From NCBI GenBank assembly GCA_009363875.1, contig CM018693.1:107586362-107650361 (forward strand): DNA of 64,000 nucleotides, read 5' to 3'. The position numbers and the translations under genes are program-made. The notes under the pieces were generated by a model. It worked only from the letters and a program-made list of their open reading frames with translations, was not told the DNA's origin and ran no database searches. Of this stretch, positions 37,300-48,403 are shown one piece after another. Each line of letters starts with the position of its first letter. The first letter of the stretch is position 1. This DNA comes from Mikania micrantha. Lineage: Eukaryota > Streptophyta > Magnoliopsida > Asterales > Asteraceae.

Positions 37300-37765
37300 G
37301 AAATGAGTGACGGGTCTTCAAAGGCTCATTGAAAATTTTGTGACGCTTTGTTTGCCAAAGAGTCCAATACTACAATGAAAAAACATATTTCTAAATTTTG
37401 CGAAGCCAAGAAAGAAACCGGATTCGAATCAAACGCAAACCGGTGCTGATGGTAAATGTTTTACATATGAGTAAACAAGATTCGAGATAGAATGTCAAAG
37501 TTCATGATTCAAGAAAGTTTGTCATTTGACCATTTCGACAACCCTTGTTTAATGAAAATGATTTGGGAGACGCTACAAACTCGCTACGCACATGTAACTC
37601 GCACTACTCTTAGACATTATTGCTTAAAAATGTGGAAAAAATGTAAAAAGGGATTTAATTTCATTTTTTGAAAATGTACAAACCGATGTGAACCTAACCA
37701 CCAATGTTTGGTCGACTCCTCATGGTTTGCCCAAGCCATACCTTTGCGTTACCACTAGCAATATT
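37300..37765 (+). pseudogene. hAT transposase relic with BED zinc finger
   Basis: Fragments in shifting frames match the N-terminal half of plant hAT transposases. A BED-like segment (CDALF ... MKKHISKFC) lies at about 37360-37420. Then come FDNPCLMKMIW and RYAHVTRTTLR, and NLTTNVWSTPHGLP at about 37690-37735. Stops and a frameshift (near 37665) make it non-functional. The rest of the catalytic domain is missing. It abuts the end of the gypsy relic's LTR. Confidence 0.75.
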
Positions 37766-38425
37766 ATTTCTAAGTTGTAAAGAGAACTATAAAAATGACT
37801 ACCAATATTATTTCTAAGTTGTGATTTGTATAGACTAACAAGGTGCGAAGGCGGAGGCACTCTCAAGTATTAAAACGCTAATTAAAAAAAGTGTGTCATA
37901 ATAGTTGTCACTCAATCGTAAAGATAAAGTTAAAAAAATGATAAATTTAATAATAAAACATAAAAAAGTAATATATGCACAAAAAGAAAACCCAAAAGAA
38001 GTGTATCACATCGTTAAAGCACGCATGTAGGAAACCGAATAAAAACACAAACACAATAATAAAAATAAAGTTAACAAAAGATAAACCCACAAAGAATTTT
38101 TAAATATAAATTATTAACAACACTACAAAATGTGATGTTAAAAAAACACAAAATAAAGGAATTTAGCATGCTTAAAATAATTTGTTGCCAACCGCTCTTT
38201 AGACCAATAAAATTACGGCCACTGACCTAATGAAAACAAAATACTATTAATAAGGAATTGTTTCAATAAATATGTAACCTCGTGCATTGCAACGGAAATT
38301 CCGTTATAATTTCGAACATCAACATGCATACACGATCACGTATATCAAAACACATACATAAAACCATGTCACAATGGCTATCAATCCGTCACAAAACTCT
38401 AAAGTGTATTTGTTATAAACGTGTT
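37766..38425. other. AT-rich spacer
   Basis: I see no gene or complete repeat. A stretch containing CAATATTATTTCTAAGTTGT is duplicated at about 37769-37790 and 37805-37826. The rest is A-rich sequence with scattered stops. Confidence 0.6.
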
Positions 38426-38860
38426 TGTCACACCCCGACCGACGGCGGAATACGTCGGGGCACGAGTCTGACTGTTCATTAGCTCATGGTGCTATTATAA
38501 TGTTTCATAATAAATGCATCATTATTAAAAATTAAATACAACATTTGAGACGGATCTGGTTGGGTACCCATTTGATAACCGGGTAAAGGGGGAAAGATGT
38601 TTGGGTTATTTGCGCTTCTGGTCCCTACTGTTTCCTCATTATTCAGATGTTGCTAAACATCTTTTCCTCTCACAAAATCAAGTTTATTAGATAAACCTTT
38701 TAGCCCCTCTAGTTTAAATCTAGTGTATCATTTCCAAGAGTTTATAAAACCTTTTATTAATATAAAATTTTTTTATATTAAACAACTTAAGCTTTACAAA
38801 TTAAATAATTTGTCTAAGACATCAAAAATTTTATAAAACCCTTTTTATAAATCTCATGTC

Positions 38861-38870
<10 letters not shown>
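38426..38870 (-). repeat. LTR end fragment, minus strand (TGTCACACCCCGACC family)
   Basis: TGTCACACCCCGACCGACGG begins at 38426. The same family starts at 47761 (diverged) and 58532. In minus orientation this is the 3' end of an LTR, ending GGGGTGTGACA. I could not find the other end or a target duplication. Confidence 0.65.

Positions 38871-38933
<63 letters not shown>
38871..38933. repeat. (TTA)n microsatellite, about 21 units
   Basis: This is an uninterrupted TTA/ATT run, likely polymorphic. Confidence 0.97.
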
Positions 38934-38939
38934 CTTTTT

Positions 38940-41067
38940 TTTAATTATATTTATTATGATTGATTTATGTTTTGATTATAGCTTAATAATATATATAATT
39001 TAAATATATACACATCTATAGATCTATGAATACAAATGTTTCAAAGAACATTCATGATTTTTATTTATTTCTAATCAAACACAATTACGATGTTTGAATT
39101 CGTAACGGAAAACTCTGGGGATTACAATGTTTGTTACACAATAACAAAAAGAAATGACGTACATAGTCATAAAATTCAGCATCAATAAATATGAAATAAG
39201 AGAAGCCAATAAAATAGAAAAACAAATAATTATTATATTATTACTATTTAAATAATATTATTGTTCATATGTAAAAAGATGAAACGACATAAAACTTGTC
39301 TCATACATGCCAACCAAAGAAAATTGTATAAATTATTTTTTTGAGTCATACTGCTTTATTGATACAGGCATTTGATGAAGACAACAACGATAACATCACA
39401 AACATCAAAACACATATCAAAAAACCGTTTGCAACGATTGACAATATGTTTATTGTATTTTTTTAATCCATATTAATATTATATAGTTAAATAAATAATA
39501 ATAATAATAATTATTATTATTATTATTATTAAAAAATATATGTATCGTTGCTGAATTTTTTACTAAAATTGAAACTTTAGTCGTGTCCAGCCCGACTCGA
39601 TCGGTTGGCCACCTAAGATCGATTGCAATAGTTGTTTTTCTAGTTTGTCAGTCCTCGATTATAAGTTCTCGTTGACCACAGCTGAACAAATTGCTCCTTA
39701 GTTTGGTAATGGCTTAATCTATAGATATTAAGCCCTATGATGGAAAACAACTGGAGTGGAGGTTCGTCAGCGAGGGGCGGTCAGACGATTTTTAACTAAA
39801 AATTGAAAGTTTAGTTATACCATTCTGTCACAGTAAAAACTTCATGAATATTAAAGCGAATATCAAAAACTGGTTGCAACGACAGTGAATTCATCTTAAA
39901 ATAATAAATCGAATCATTTGTAAAGGTTGTAACTATTAAATAATTAAATATTATTAATTATGTATTATCATTATATTATACTTATTATTTAATTAATAAT
40001 AATATTATATAATAATTATTATTAGTAATTCGAACTGATAACCTTTACGTTATAGTTGAAAACAACTAACATTTGATCTTGGATAACTTATGTGATTCTT
40101 TTCATGAAGAAACCTCTCATATTTAAAAATAATAATAATAATAAAATAATATTATTTACGTTTCTATTTTGTATATAGATATAATTATTTTTATAATTTT
40201 TTATGTCAATTTTTTAGCTTAATATTTATTTAAGGTAATTGTGTCTCTTGTTAGGGATTATTTTATTTTTTAGATGCTATATGTTCATTTTTGTTCTTAA
40301 AAACATTCAATTCCTTAATAGACAAATACGAACAAGATTTTTCGTTCGGTTATATGTTCGTGAACATGTTCAATGCTAAATAAACAAACATGAGTAGAAC
40401 TTGTTTGTGTTCGTTCGATTAATTTACATCCCAATATCTTGATGTAAATATGTGGGGAAAAAAACACACACACAAAACTTAAATACCAGAATTAAAATAA
40501 AAATGGGTCAAATATTTTAAAAATATTCTAAAACTATAAAAATTGAAAATTATATGACATAAGATAGATGAATGTATTATGTTATTATATAACAGTGATG
40601 CTAAATTCATATTTATAAATTTTATTATTATTCGGTTTGGTGCATCTGGAAGACAAGGATCGCATGCAACTTGTCAAATAAAACTATATCGATGGCAGGC
40701 ATGTTAGAAGACATCAAAAAGTGGTTTTTCATATGGGTAAAATTTAAATCTAACTCTTTCTAGTCTTGATTGGAGTAAATGGTGTAACTTTGATTTAGCA
40801 AACATGGTGTAAGTTAACATGGACTACATGGATTGAGCATCTTGTTGGTCCATGTTTTCCCTTATGTTTTTTGTATGAATGAAATCGCAGCTTTAAAAAA
40901 AAATTGGTTCGGATACTTAAATATAGATACGCTTGAAAAGTTGTCTAACATTTGATTAATATAATTTATAAACAAATAAAAATATATTAATATATAGAAA
41001 CGTAATTATTAAATAATAATTAAGAGGACACCAATCAATCTTGCCTACAAAAACTATTTGCAATGAA
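38940..41067. other. AT-rich intergenic region downstream of DGAT1
   Basis: I see no gene. A self-complementary (AAT)n(ATT)n stretch lies at about 39494-39531. A segment at about 40740-40900 ends TGAATGAAATCGCAGCTTT plus nine A residues on the plus strand, like the 3' tail of a LINE or other retroposed copy, but no protein or target duplication supports that. The DGAT1 3' UTR must lie at the right end. Confidence 0.55.
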
Positions 41068-44000
41068 TCATTTTGTGTTGACTTTTCTGTTCATCAGGTC
41101 ATGATAGTAGAGAAGCACAGACATGGGTTGACCAAGGATGCAAAAAAAGCACCAGAACATCATGTTTCCCACCTGATACAACAAAACCCTTCAATTTCTT
41201 TACTCAAATAAAAGTGTAAAACCAAGGGCTTCTAGCCTAATGGTTACCCTCTTGACTTTTCTATATGGGGTCTTTGGTTCGAATCCGGGTTGAGGCATAT
41301 TTGCTGAAGCAAGGTCAGGGACTTTAGCCAGTTGTGAGGTTCCTCCTGGGGTGGGCTCGGGCATACGCCTCAGAGCGTCAAATCCGAGGGGACGGTTGAA
41401 ATCCCGTCTTGGGTGTCGTTGTACCAAGCCGATCAAAAAAAAAAGTGTAAAAACAGGTGGTCGGCCTTATTGATTGAAACCTTTTCTATAAAATTCAATT
41501 TATATTGACCCGGTTAACCTATTGGACCATTTGACCCGTAATAAATTAAATACAGCCCAAATTGACTTGATTCCATATGAATGGATTAAAATTACGAGTT
41601 ATAGTGAATGCTTTTAAAGATTCTAAAAATCATCACATACCATCGAATTCTGGAACTTGCGTTGCAGGAAATCTGTGAGCATCACCAATGGCACCTGATC
41701 CAAGGAATACAAGATGAGCAGTTGGAATGGGTTTGGGTTCATACAGTTGTTATGTTGACCCTCAAATGCTTTTGTCCAACTTTCAAACATTGTTTATAAA
41801 GATGTTAATTCCTAGGGTTTTAAATTACACGTCAAATGAAAGATTACAATAAACTGACAGGTAAACGGGCAACTAGTTGCACCATAACCCCTTTTGAACC
41901 CAAAACAATATCATTATATAATTAATCTTAATCTTTATATATTAGGAGGTTTTATAAATTAACAAAATAATTAAGCAACTTCCAACTGTTTCTGTTACTG
42001 TTGTAAGCTTCTTATTTACATAATATAGAGCAAATTATACAAGAAAAAGGGAGAAAACCTGAAGCATGATCCCTAGAAAGGCCCAAAACTTAAAAATATG
42101 GCAGGGAACAGCAATGCAAAGCTAATGCAATAAAAGCGTAATCACATGTTAACATTGGATGATTTAAAGAATGAGTTCAAAATAATAATAATAATATGCC
42201 TATTTTTCTATGTTTGAAAATTATATACCTCATGGAACACTGCAGACATAAAGAATGAAATCAAATGGGCCCCTCCCTGAAAGATTAAAACTTAATATAA
42301 AGAAACATCACCACAAATATTAAAAGTTTGTAAAAAAAAAAAGATATATCAGGTCCATGGAAGTTTAAATCATGAACTTGATATGTTAAAAAGCAATTTT
42401 TCTTGGTAACAAATAATGAAATAAATAACATAAGAAAAAAAAAAAGTTGTTGAATAATTTAACATTCAAAACAACTTTACTACCTTAGGCATGCCGCTAC
42501 GTAAGCATGGAAAATATATATGCCGCACTATCCATTTATGAACTGGCTGCAAAAACGAATGAAATGTGTATATGCATTTACTGATTTACACAAGGATGGA
42601 CTAAGCTACAGAGTAATTTGTATGCACTGTTGACCCGATTGTCCTAACTAGGTTAGAGGCTAGGCCAGTAGGGCTCTATTGTATCCTTTTATAAAATATA
42701 TATATATATATATATATACACACGCTTTTAGCTATAAATTAAAAACTATTAATATATCAATTTATTTAACTATGGATAATTTAACATAGGGATGTTTAAA
42801 AAATCTGTATCCGAATCCGAAATATTCGAACACATGAACTCGAATTATCCGGAAGTTTGGATTCAGATACATGTTTTGAAAAATTTCGGATAGTTTGGAT
42901 ATCCAGTCTATCCGAAATAGTTATTTTTTCAGATAATTTTCGGATATTTCGGATAATGTTTTGAATACTCGGATAATTTTTGGATGTTTTTAGGATAAAT
43001 CAAATAATTTTTTGTATATTTTTTGGATATTTTGGATAATTTTGGATATTTCGGATATATCTGAAATATATATTTAAATTGTTTTATGAGTTTGGATATC
43101 CGAAACTCGAATATCCAAAATTTTGAACACGGATTCGGATATTGAAAATCACTATCCAAAATTTTCGGATATCCGAATTACCTGATATACGGATATCCGA
43201 AAATTAACACCCCTAGTTAAACATTTTCTTTTCAAAACACCTACAACAGACTTTTATTAAATTCAATTACATGATTGCAGCATCAGAAAATATGGAGATT
43301 AGAGAATACCGAGACAAATGGTGTAGAAAGAGTAATCACACAACAATCCTATTTAGATTTATGAAATAACAAATAATCTTAAACAGGCCATGACCGGTCC
43401 TTTGATCGAATTTGGGTCTTTTAGAATCTTTCTAAAACCAATGAAAATGGACCAATAAGGGACAGCCGGGCCTTTTAGATTGGATTGGACTTTTGCGCCA
43501 AGGCCTTTGACTGTTTGTGCATTATGAAAACAATAAAACTTACAAATTAAGTAGATAATGTTTATCATTAAGCTTACCATATTCCATAGTCTCCAGTACT
43601 GAAAGCAGCAGCAACACAATAGACAAATAAAAGGCAAGTCAGCTATTAGTTTACAGCAAATGGAATTTAAAATTAGAAATTTTTTTTTTGTTTTCTTTTT
43701 AAAAAACAACCTCGTCTACTGTTTGTGCGTTCCACCAATCTTTATAGAACTCACGGTCGCCAAAACGAAGAACTTCAGCAAGTATGTTTAACCTGTATTA
43801 GTAGCATTTTTTGTAATATAACTAAAAAATGCTGAACAAGAACCATAAGTAAAAATACTATTCAAAACAAAGATAAAAAATATAGGGAATAAAGGATGCT
43901 TACCAAAGGTGAAAAAAGCAGTAAAACATACAGAGCCAAACGTATAAATTTGGAACTGAAAGCTTTAAAACACGTTCTACAGCATATAAGAAGTCCCCTT

Positions 44001-46440
44001 TTAAAGGATGCCGTGAATTTTTAACAATGGGGTTAATATACTGCATACAAACTTGACAATGTCATAATAAGATTGAATATCGTTGGCAATATTAATCTGC
44101 TTATTTATGGACGGGCTGATTTGGGCTGTGTTTTGTCTCAAATGGGTGAAATGACCGATACCAAAAAGATAAGCTTGCACAACAGATCAAACAAGTTAAA
44201 GATGCCCAAAGTCTAATATTAATGCAAATAACCTCTTAAGTGTTTATTCCAAAGATTCAATTTAATATTGTATTTATTTACTTTGCATCCCTATCTAATG
44301 CACTCATTAGTTATTAAAAATGGACAAAAAGTGTTGATGAGTCAGCCCAACCTTTTGATGCCTTTTTGAACCGAGCTAAAAACAGGCCATTTCAACCAAA
44401 CTCAAATTTGCCTGTTACCCAACAGGCTCACCCTGCCCCATCTAAATAAAAAGATAAATACAAAATCAAAGAGGGTGAAATGCATATTTTTATGAAGGCT
44501 TACTTGTTCAATGATAAATCCCATCACCCCTGTAAATATTATGAATTTAATTGTCTGCCTTAACACCCAACCCTTTCGGATACATGTGGTACGAGGATAG
44601 CTTCTCTACAAGTAAAAAATGCTATTGAATATTTTTCTAAAAAAATGATGGTATTTAAGTTATAGTTATAAAAGGTATTATGTACCTGGTAACATAATGT
44701 GGGAGCAACCATGAAGTAAAAAAAACTATTAAAGTTAACATCATAAAAGTACTCGATACTAGAAGACACGGGCTTCTCATTCTCCTGACACAACAATTTG
44801 TAAAATTTTAGAGAAATTTTTCAACAATATATCATAAAAGGTGTTACCTTATCAATTGAGTTCACGAGAAAGCACATGTCATAATTTGCATGCACAAAAG
44901 ATACCAACTTTAACCAATTAACACAAGCAAACAACATCAAGGTAACACCTGATAGAACAGCTGAATCAAACCTGCAAAACTTTAAAACACACGCTTAAGA
45001 CTGATTAATGCATTTAATAATAACTAGTTAATTTAGCATACCACATATATACTGAAATAAAAACTAAAAGAAAAAATTGGCAATAAGCAAAAGGAAAAGC
45101 AAAATAATTGTATATGTTAATTATAAGCATATGGTATACTAACCTCAAGGTCATGAAAACTGGATAGAGAATAGCGATTGTAGTTATTATAATATGAAGA
45201 GTGATAACAGTCTACAAGAGTACATCAAATTCAAAATCTTATGAATTGATATGTCTTTGCAAATGAAAATTGTTTTTGGCTTAGGAAATAAAACTATTTA
45301 CTTACATAGTCAGATATCCTTTTGGTCCATGCAAATTTCTCAACCACGTATGCTGCAAGTGGGAAGAACGGAAGTGACAAACTAGAAGAAAAACCAGAAA
45401 GCTTTATCTTACAACTCATATAATATAAGAGAATGGATAAGAAACTAAAAAAAAAATTATGACAAAAATAAAGTATATAAAATATTGTCCAGAAAAGAAA
45501 GTCCTGGTACCAGCACATAAGAAGTGGCCAGTCTCTCAATGATCTTGAACTAAACCAAAAATTTGCATTGATCAATAAACCATACTGTAAAATTAATATA
45601 GGTTAATTTAACAGTGGAATAATATAAACTAGAAAGATCAATTCAAGATTATCAGAGGCACCTTCATAAGATTTTCTATGATGAGCCTGCTGTTTACAGC
45701 AACAAGCACCACTATGCAGAGATTAAATAGGCCTGCATGACTCTGCAACGATTTTTTAATCAGACAATGCAGTCATGATAACAACAATAATTCAAAATCA
45801 TGTAATCATACGATTATTTCTTGCATAAATCCATATAAATGTCTATGCATGTTCCTAAATGATTTCTAACATCTTCAAATACAATTAACGAAAACCTTCA
45901 ACTTCAAGGGGGTGGGGTAGTGGTAGGCACACTTTAGTCCTTAATTTGGTTAGGATCAGCTTCCACCAGTTTAAACCTTTAATTAAAAGCCACCAATGTT
46001 TATCACATTGGTTGGCAGCATGAATGTATCGGATTTTAACCTCTTTTAAAATTAAAATACATAAGCGTCATCGTTATCTTAGTTCTTTCAGTTAGCTACA
46101 TGTTTATCTCATCTTTGAATTGAAGCAAGATGTTATGACAATTTAACTCACAGCAAATGAACTAGATCATAATACACAAAACCTGTTTAAAAATAGCGTC
46201 TGAGCTGAGAGGAGACTCTTTGATTTTATTATGAGCCGGAGTGCAGGGGCGATACGCATACTGCATCTGCATCACGCTCCGTCTTCGATCGACGTTTTCG
46301 CCGTTTGAGTTCCGATGAGCAACACCGATCTGTTCATTGGCGCTACGATTGAAATCGTCAGCATCCGGCACAGACGAGGAAGATGAAGGTGTTCCGTCAC
46401 CGGCGTTAGTGATCGGACGCCTGCGTACGTCGGATGACAT
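41068..46440 (-). CDS. DGAT1: Diacylglycerol O-acyltransferase 1, 16 exons
   Basis: This enzyme joins an acyl group from acyl-CoA to diacylglycerol, the last step of triacylglycerol synthesis, in the ER membrane (MBOAT family). Exons, high to low: 46440-46183, 45742-45662, 45584-45511, 45381-45306, 45211-45144, 44971-44848, 44784-44686, 44605-44504, 44040-43904, 43792-43711, 43598-43578, 42546-42484, 42276-42229, 42121-42059, 41694-41641, 41172-41068. All introns are GT-AG and phases agree, giving 484 residues; sixteen exons is the number known for Arabidopsis. Family words are KESPLSSDAIFKQ (end of exon 1), SRLIIENLMK, YFMVAPTLCYQ, GFIIEQYINP and FYKDWWN (355-361). SAVFHE carries the active-site His at residue 410, and the end is LLYYHDLMNRK. 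The Ser-rich, variable N-terminus starts MSSDVRRRP; no earlier in-frame ATG was found. Exons 7-8 look diverged from typical DGAT1. Introns 11 and 15 hold a MITE and a SINE. Confidence 0.95.
41222..41441 (+). mobile_element. tRNA-derived SINE in DGAT1 intron 15
   Basis: About 220 bases with internal polymerase III promoter boxes: A box TAGCCTAATGG (41233-41243) and a perfect B box GGTTCGAATCC (41276-41286), 32 bases apart. An unrelated body and an A-run of about 10 bases follow. The flanking duplication AAAGTGTAAAA is at 41211-41221 and 41442-41452. It is opposite in orientation to DGAT1. The family is not identified. Confidence 0.9.
42690..42720. repeat. (TA)n microsatellite in DGAT1 intron 11
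   Basis: A run of alternating TA about 26 bases long, continued by ACACAC. Confidence 0.9.
42787..43215. mobile_element. hAT-type MITE in DGAT1 intron 11
   Basis: 429 bases with terminal repeats TAGGGATGTTTAAAAA and, on the other strand, TAGGGGTGTTAATTTTC. The flanks ATTTAACA and GTTAAACA are an imperfect 8-bp duplication. The body is made of TTTCGGATATCCGAAA-like words in both directions, so it can fold on itself. The YPKYPK-type ORF over it is low-complexity artefact. Confidence 0.75.
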
Positions 46441-47760
46441 GATTGGGTTGTATGATCCTGACAGAATCAAAATTTGAAGTGAAATTGGGAGCGATGAATG
46501 GGTACGTCTGTGCGACGGTTAGTGAAGCTGACAAAAACTACAACGGTGGATTCAAGTCCCATTTGCTTCGGATTTTTCAAATTTTTTTTTAAATATTTTT
46601 AGGATGGAATACAAAAATCAATTTTAACCAAACACATTTCATACATTTTATACGAAGTTCATACATGAGGATAATCATTTGACAGTTCTAATAAAAGGTT
46701 GGTGACCATACGTCAAGTATTGTTCTATTCGTATTATATCATTACAAAATCAAGATCTGGTTTATTACACCATAAATATAAATTGTTCTATTTGTGTCAT
46801 ATCATTACAAAATCATGGTCTGTTTTATTAGACCACAAATATAAACATCACATATCAATATACTTGAAGTATACAATACATATACGTGACGTCTACTTTT
46901 ATAAGACCCATAGAAGGTTTCAAATTTTACTTTTCTTCATCAACGATTGAATTATTTGACATGGTGTAAGATTCCTTTGAAACTTAAGATATATCAATGA
47001 TGCATTATTCGTTCAAATTATTAGTATTCATTATAATATAAATTCAATTGTATTCGTTAACATATTATTTTGGGACGAAACTTCCTTTTATGTGACTATA
47101 GTGACGTTTCATCAGGTATATTATTTCATAATTTATGTGCTTTTTTCCTAATCAAAATACTAATAAATTGTTGCTTAACGATGGTGTTCAAGATTCCTAT
47201 GAAAACAAGTTTGTAAGGTTGTCAGATTTTAACTAAGGAGTCTGACGTGCAATCTTAATAGAAGAAAAGATTGTTGTATTTGAAGGAGCAACCATATGTT
47301 GGATCTAATCACATCTATCAAAACAATAATGAGTTTGGTTTTGAAGGTCAAGCTTCATACTCATAAGAAGGGAATTACTAAATCGTCTATTCCGACCTGC
47401 AACAAAGCAGCTCCAAATTCGCATATGACACTAAACCTTCTGAGCCGGAGCAAAACAATAACAAATCTATCAATGAACCTTCAAATGTGAAAGTGTTGTG
47501 GAAAACCAGCCATATTTGTCAATTATTAAGTTGTCTATTCGGTTTTATATATCCATAACTATGTTTCAAGACCTTATGGTTTTGATAAAAAGTAGAGCAC
47601 TCGACAAATGTATCATTATAGTCATATCACGATGTAAGAAAAAGGTTGACCTACTCAAAACAAAAGATTTGGCTTGTATGTGATCATGGTGGTAAACACA
47701 ACCACCCTTCAACGCTATGGAAGCAAGAAGATTAGGTTCCCATTTAAACTAGATGGGTAT
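46441..47760. other. Upstream region of DGAT1
   Basis: The DGAT1 promoter and 5' UTR should lie just right of 46440. I see no clear TATA box. The GC-richer stretch 46460-46560 is probably leader. Direct repeats (ATATCATTACAAAATCA with TTTATTA, about 46736-46830) lie farther out. From 47030 to 47700 are short frames with no recognisable domain, perhaps retroelement remnants. Confidence 0.5.
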
Positions 47761-48051
47761 TGTCACACACCAACCGATGACGGATACGTCAATGTGTGAT
47801 TTGTAATTGTCCAAAAGCTCATTGTGCTATTTGTGTGTTTCAATAATTAACAATCCAATTTAAATCCTAACAAAATTGTCATTCAAACATATTAATCCAA
47901 ATCCAAACATTACATCATGTATTCAAATACAATATCTTGATTAACATAATACTAGGTCTTATAATTCCTATATGATCTTCATCCATATCTTTGACCTGTT
48001 ACACATGTAAAATAGAGTTTGATTAATTATTTGCATAATTGGTTCAAACAC

Positions 48052-48086
<35 letters not shown>

Positions 48087-48295
48087 TGAAAGATGTTAAA
48101 CCAAACGTTCCAAATTGAAATATATTCAAAGTATACATGTCTATAAGTCATCACAATATTTATGTATCGATCAATGTCTCCAAACAAGTTCCATAACATT
48201 GTTCAAATCTATATTAGCTATGTCATGGGTTTACTCATGTAATTCACAAGTTTAAGATGATGCACACTATCACTTATTTATCCAAAGACCTAAGT
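47761..48295 (-). repeat. LTR end fragment, minus strand
   Basis: It starts TGTCACACACCAACCGATG and resembles the LTR end at 58532, including AAAAGCTCATTGTGCTAT and a CCTGTTACACATGTAAAATA segment. It includes a (TATG)n microsatellite at about 48053-48087. It is cut at 48300 by the insertion of a TGTAACGACC LTR. Confidence 0.65.
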
Positions 48296-48300
48296 CTATG

Positions 48301-48403
48301 TGTAACGACCCATTTTGGGGAAATATTCTAAAATAAACATTATTGGTGTATGATTATGCTTTATTTTAATTTATGGGTGTTTTATAAGGTTTAATAGTCT
48401 ATG
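48301..48403 (+). repeat. 103-bp tandem duplication of an LTR start and its flank
   Basis: 48301-48403 repeats the first 90-odd bases of the LTR that starts at 48404. It ends in the flank AGTCTATG, which also precedes 48301. The duplication therefore spans the insertion boundary. Confidence 0.85.

Noticed and set aside
40740..40903. LINE 3' end
   Set aside because: Only a tail-like GCAGCTTT plus A-run is visible; no LINE protein or target duplication, so left as intergenic.
41222..41300. tRNA gene
   Set aside because: A and B boxes are present, but no acceptor stem pairs and the sequence continues into a 3' body with A-tail and target duplication, as in a SINE.
42929..43159. YPKYPK-type ORF in DGAT1 intron
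   Set aside because: Low-complexity translation of the MITE body.
47296..47683. Possible small genes upstream of DGAT1
   Set aside because: Short frames with no domain, no conserved start context and no splice structure.
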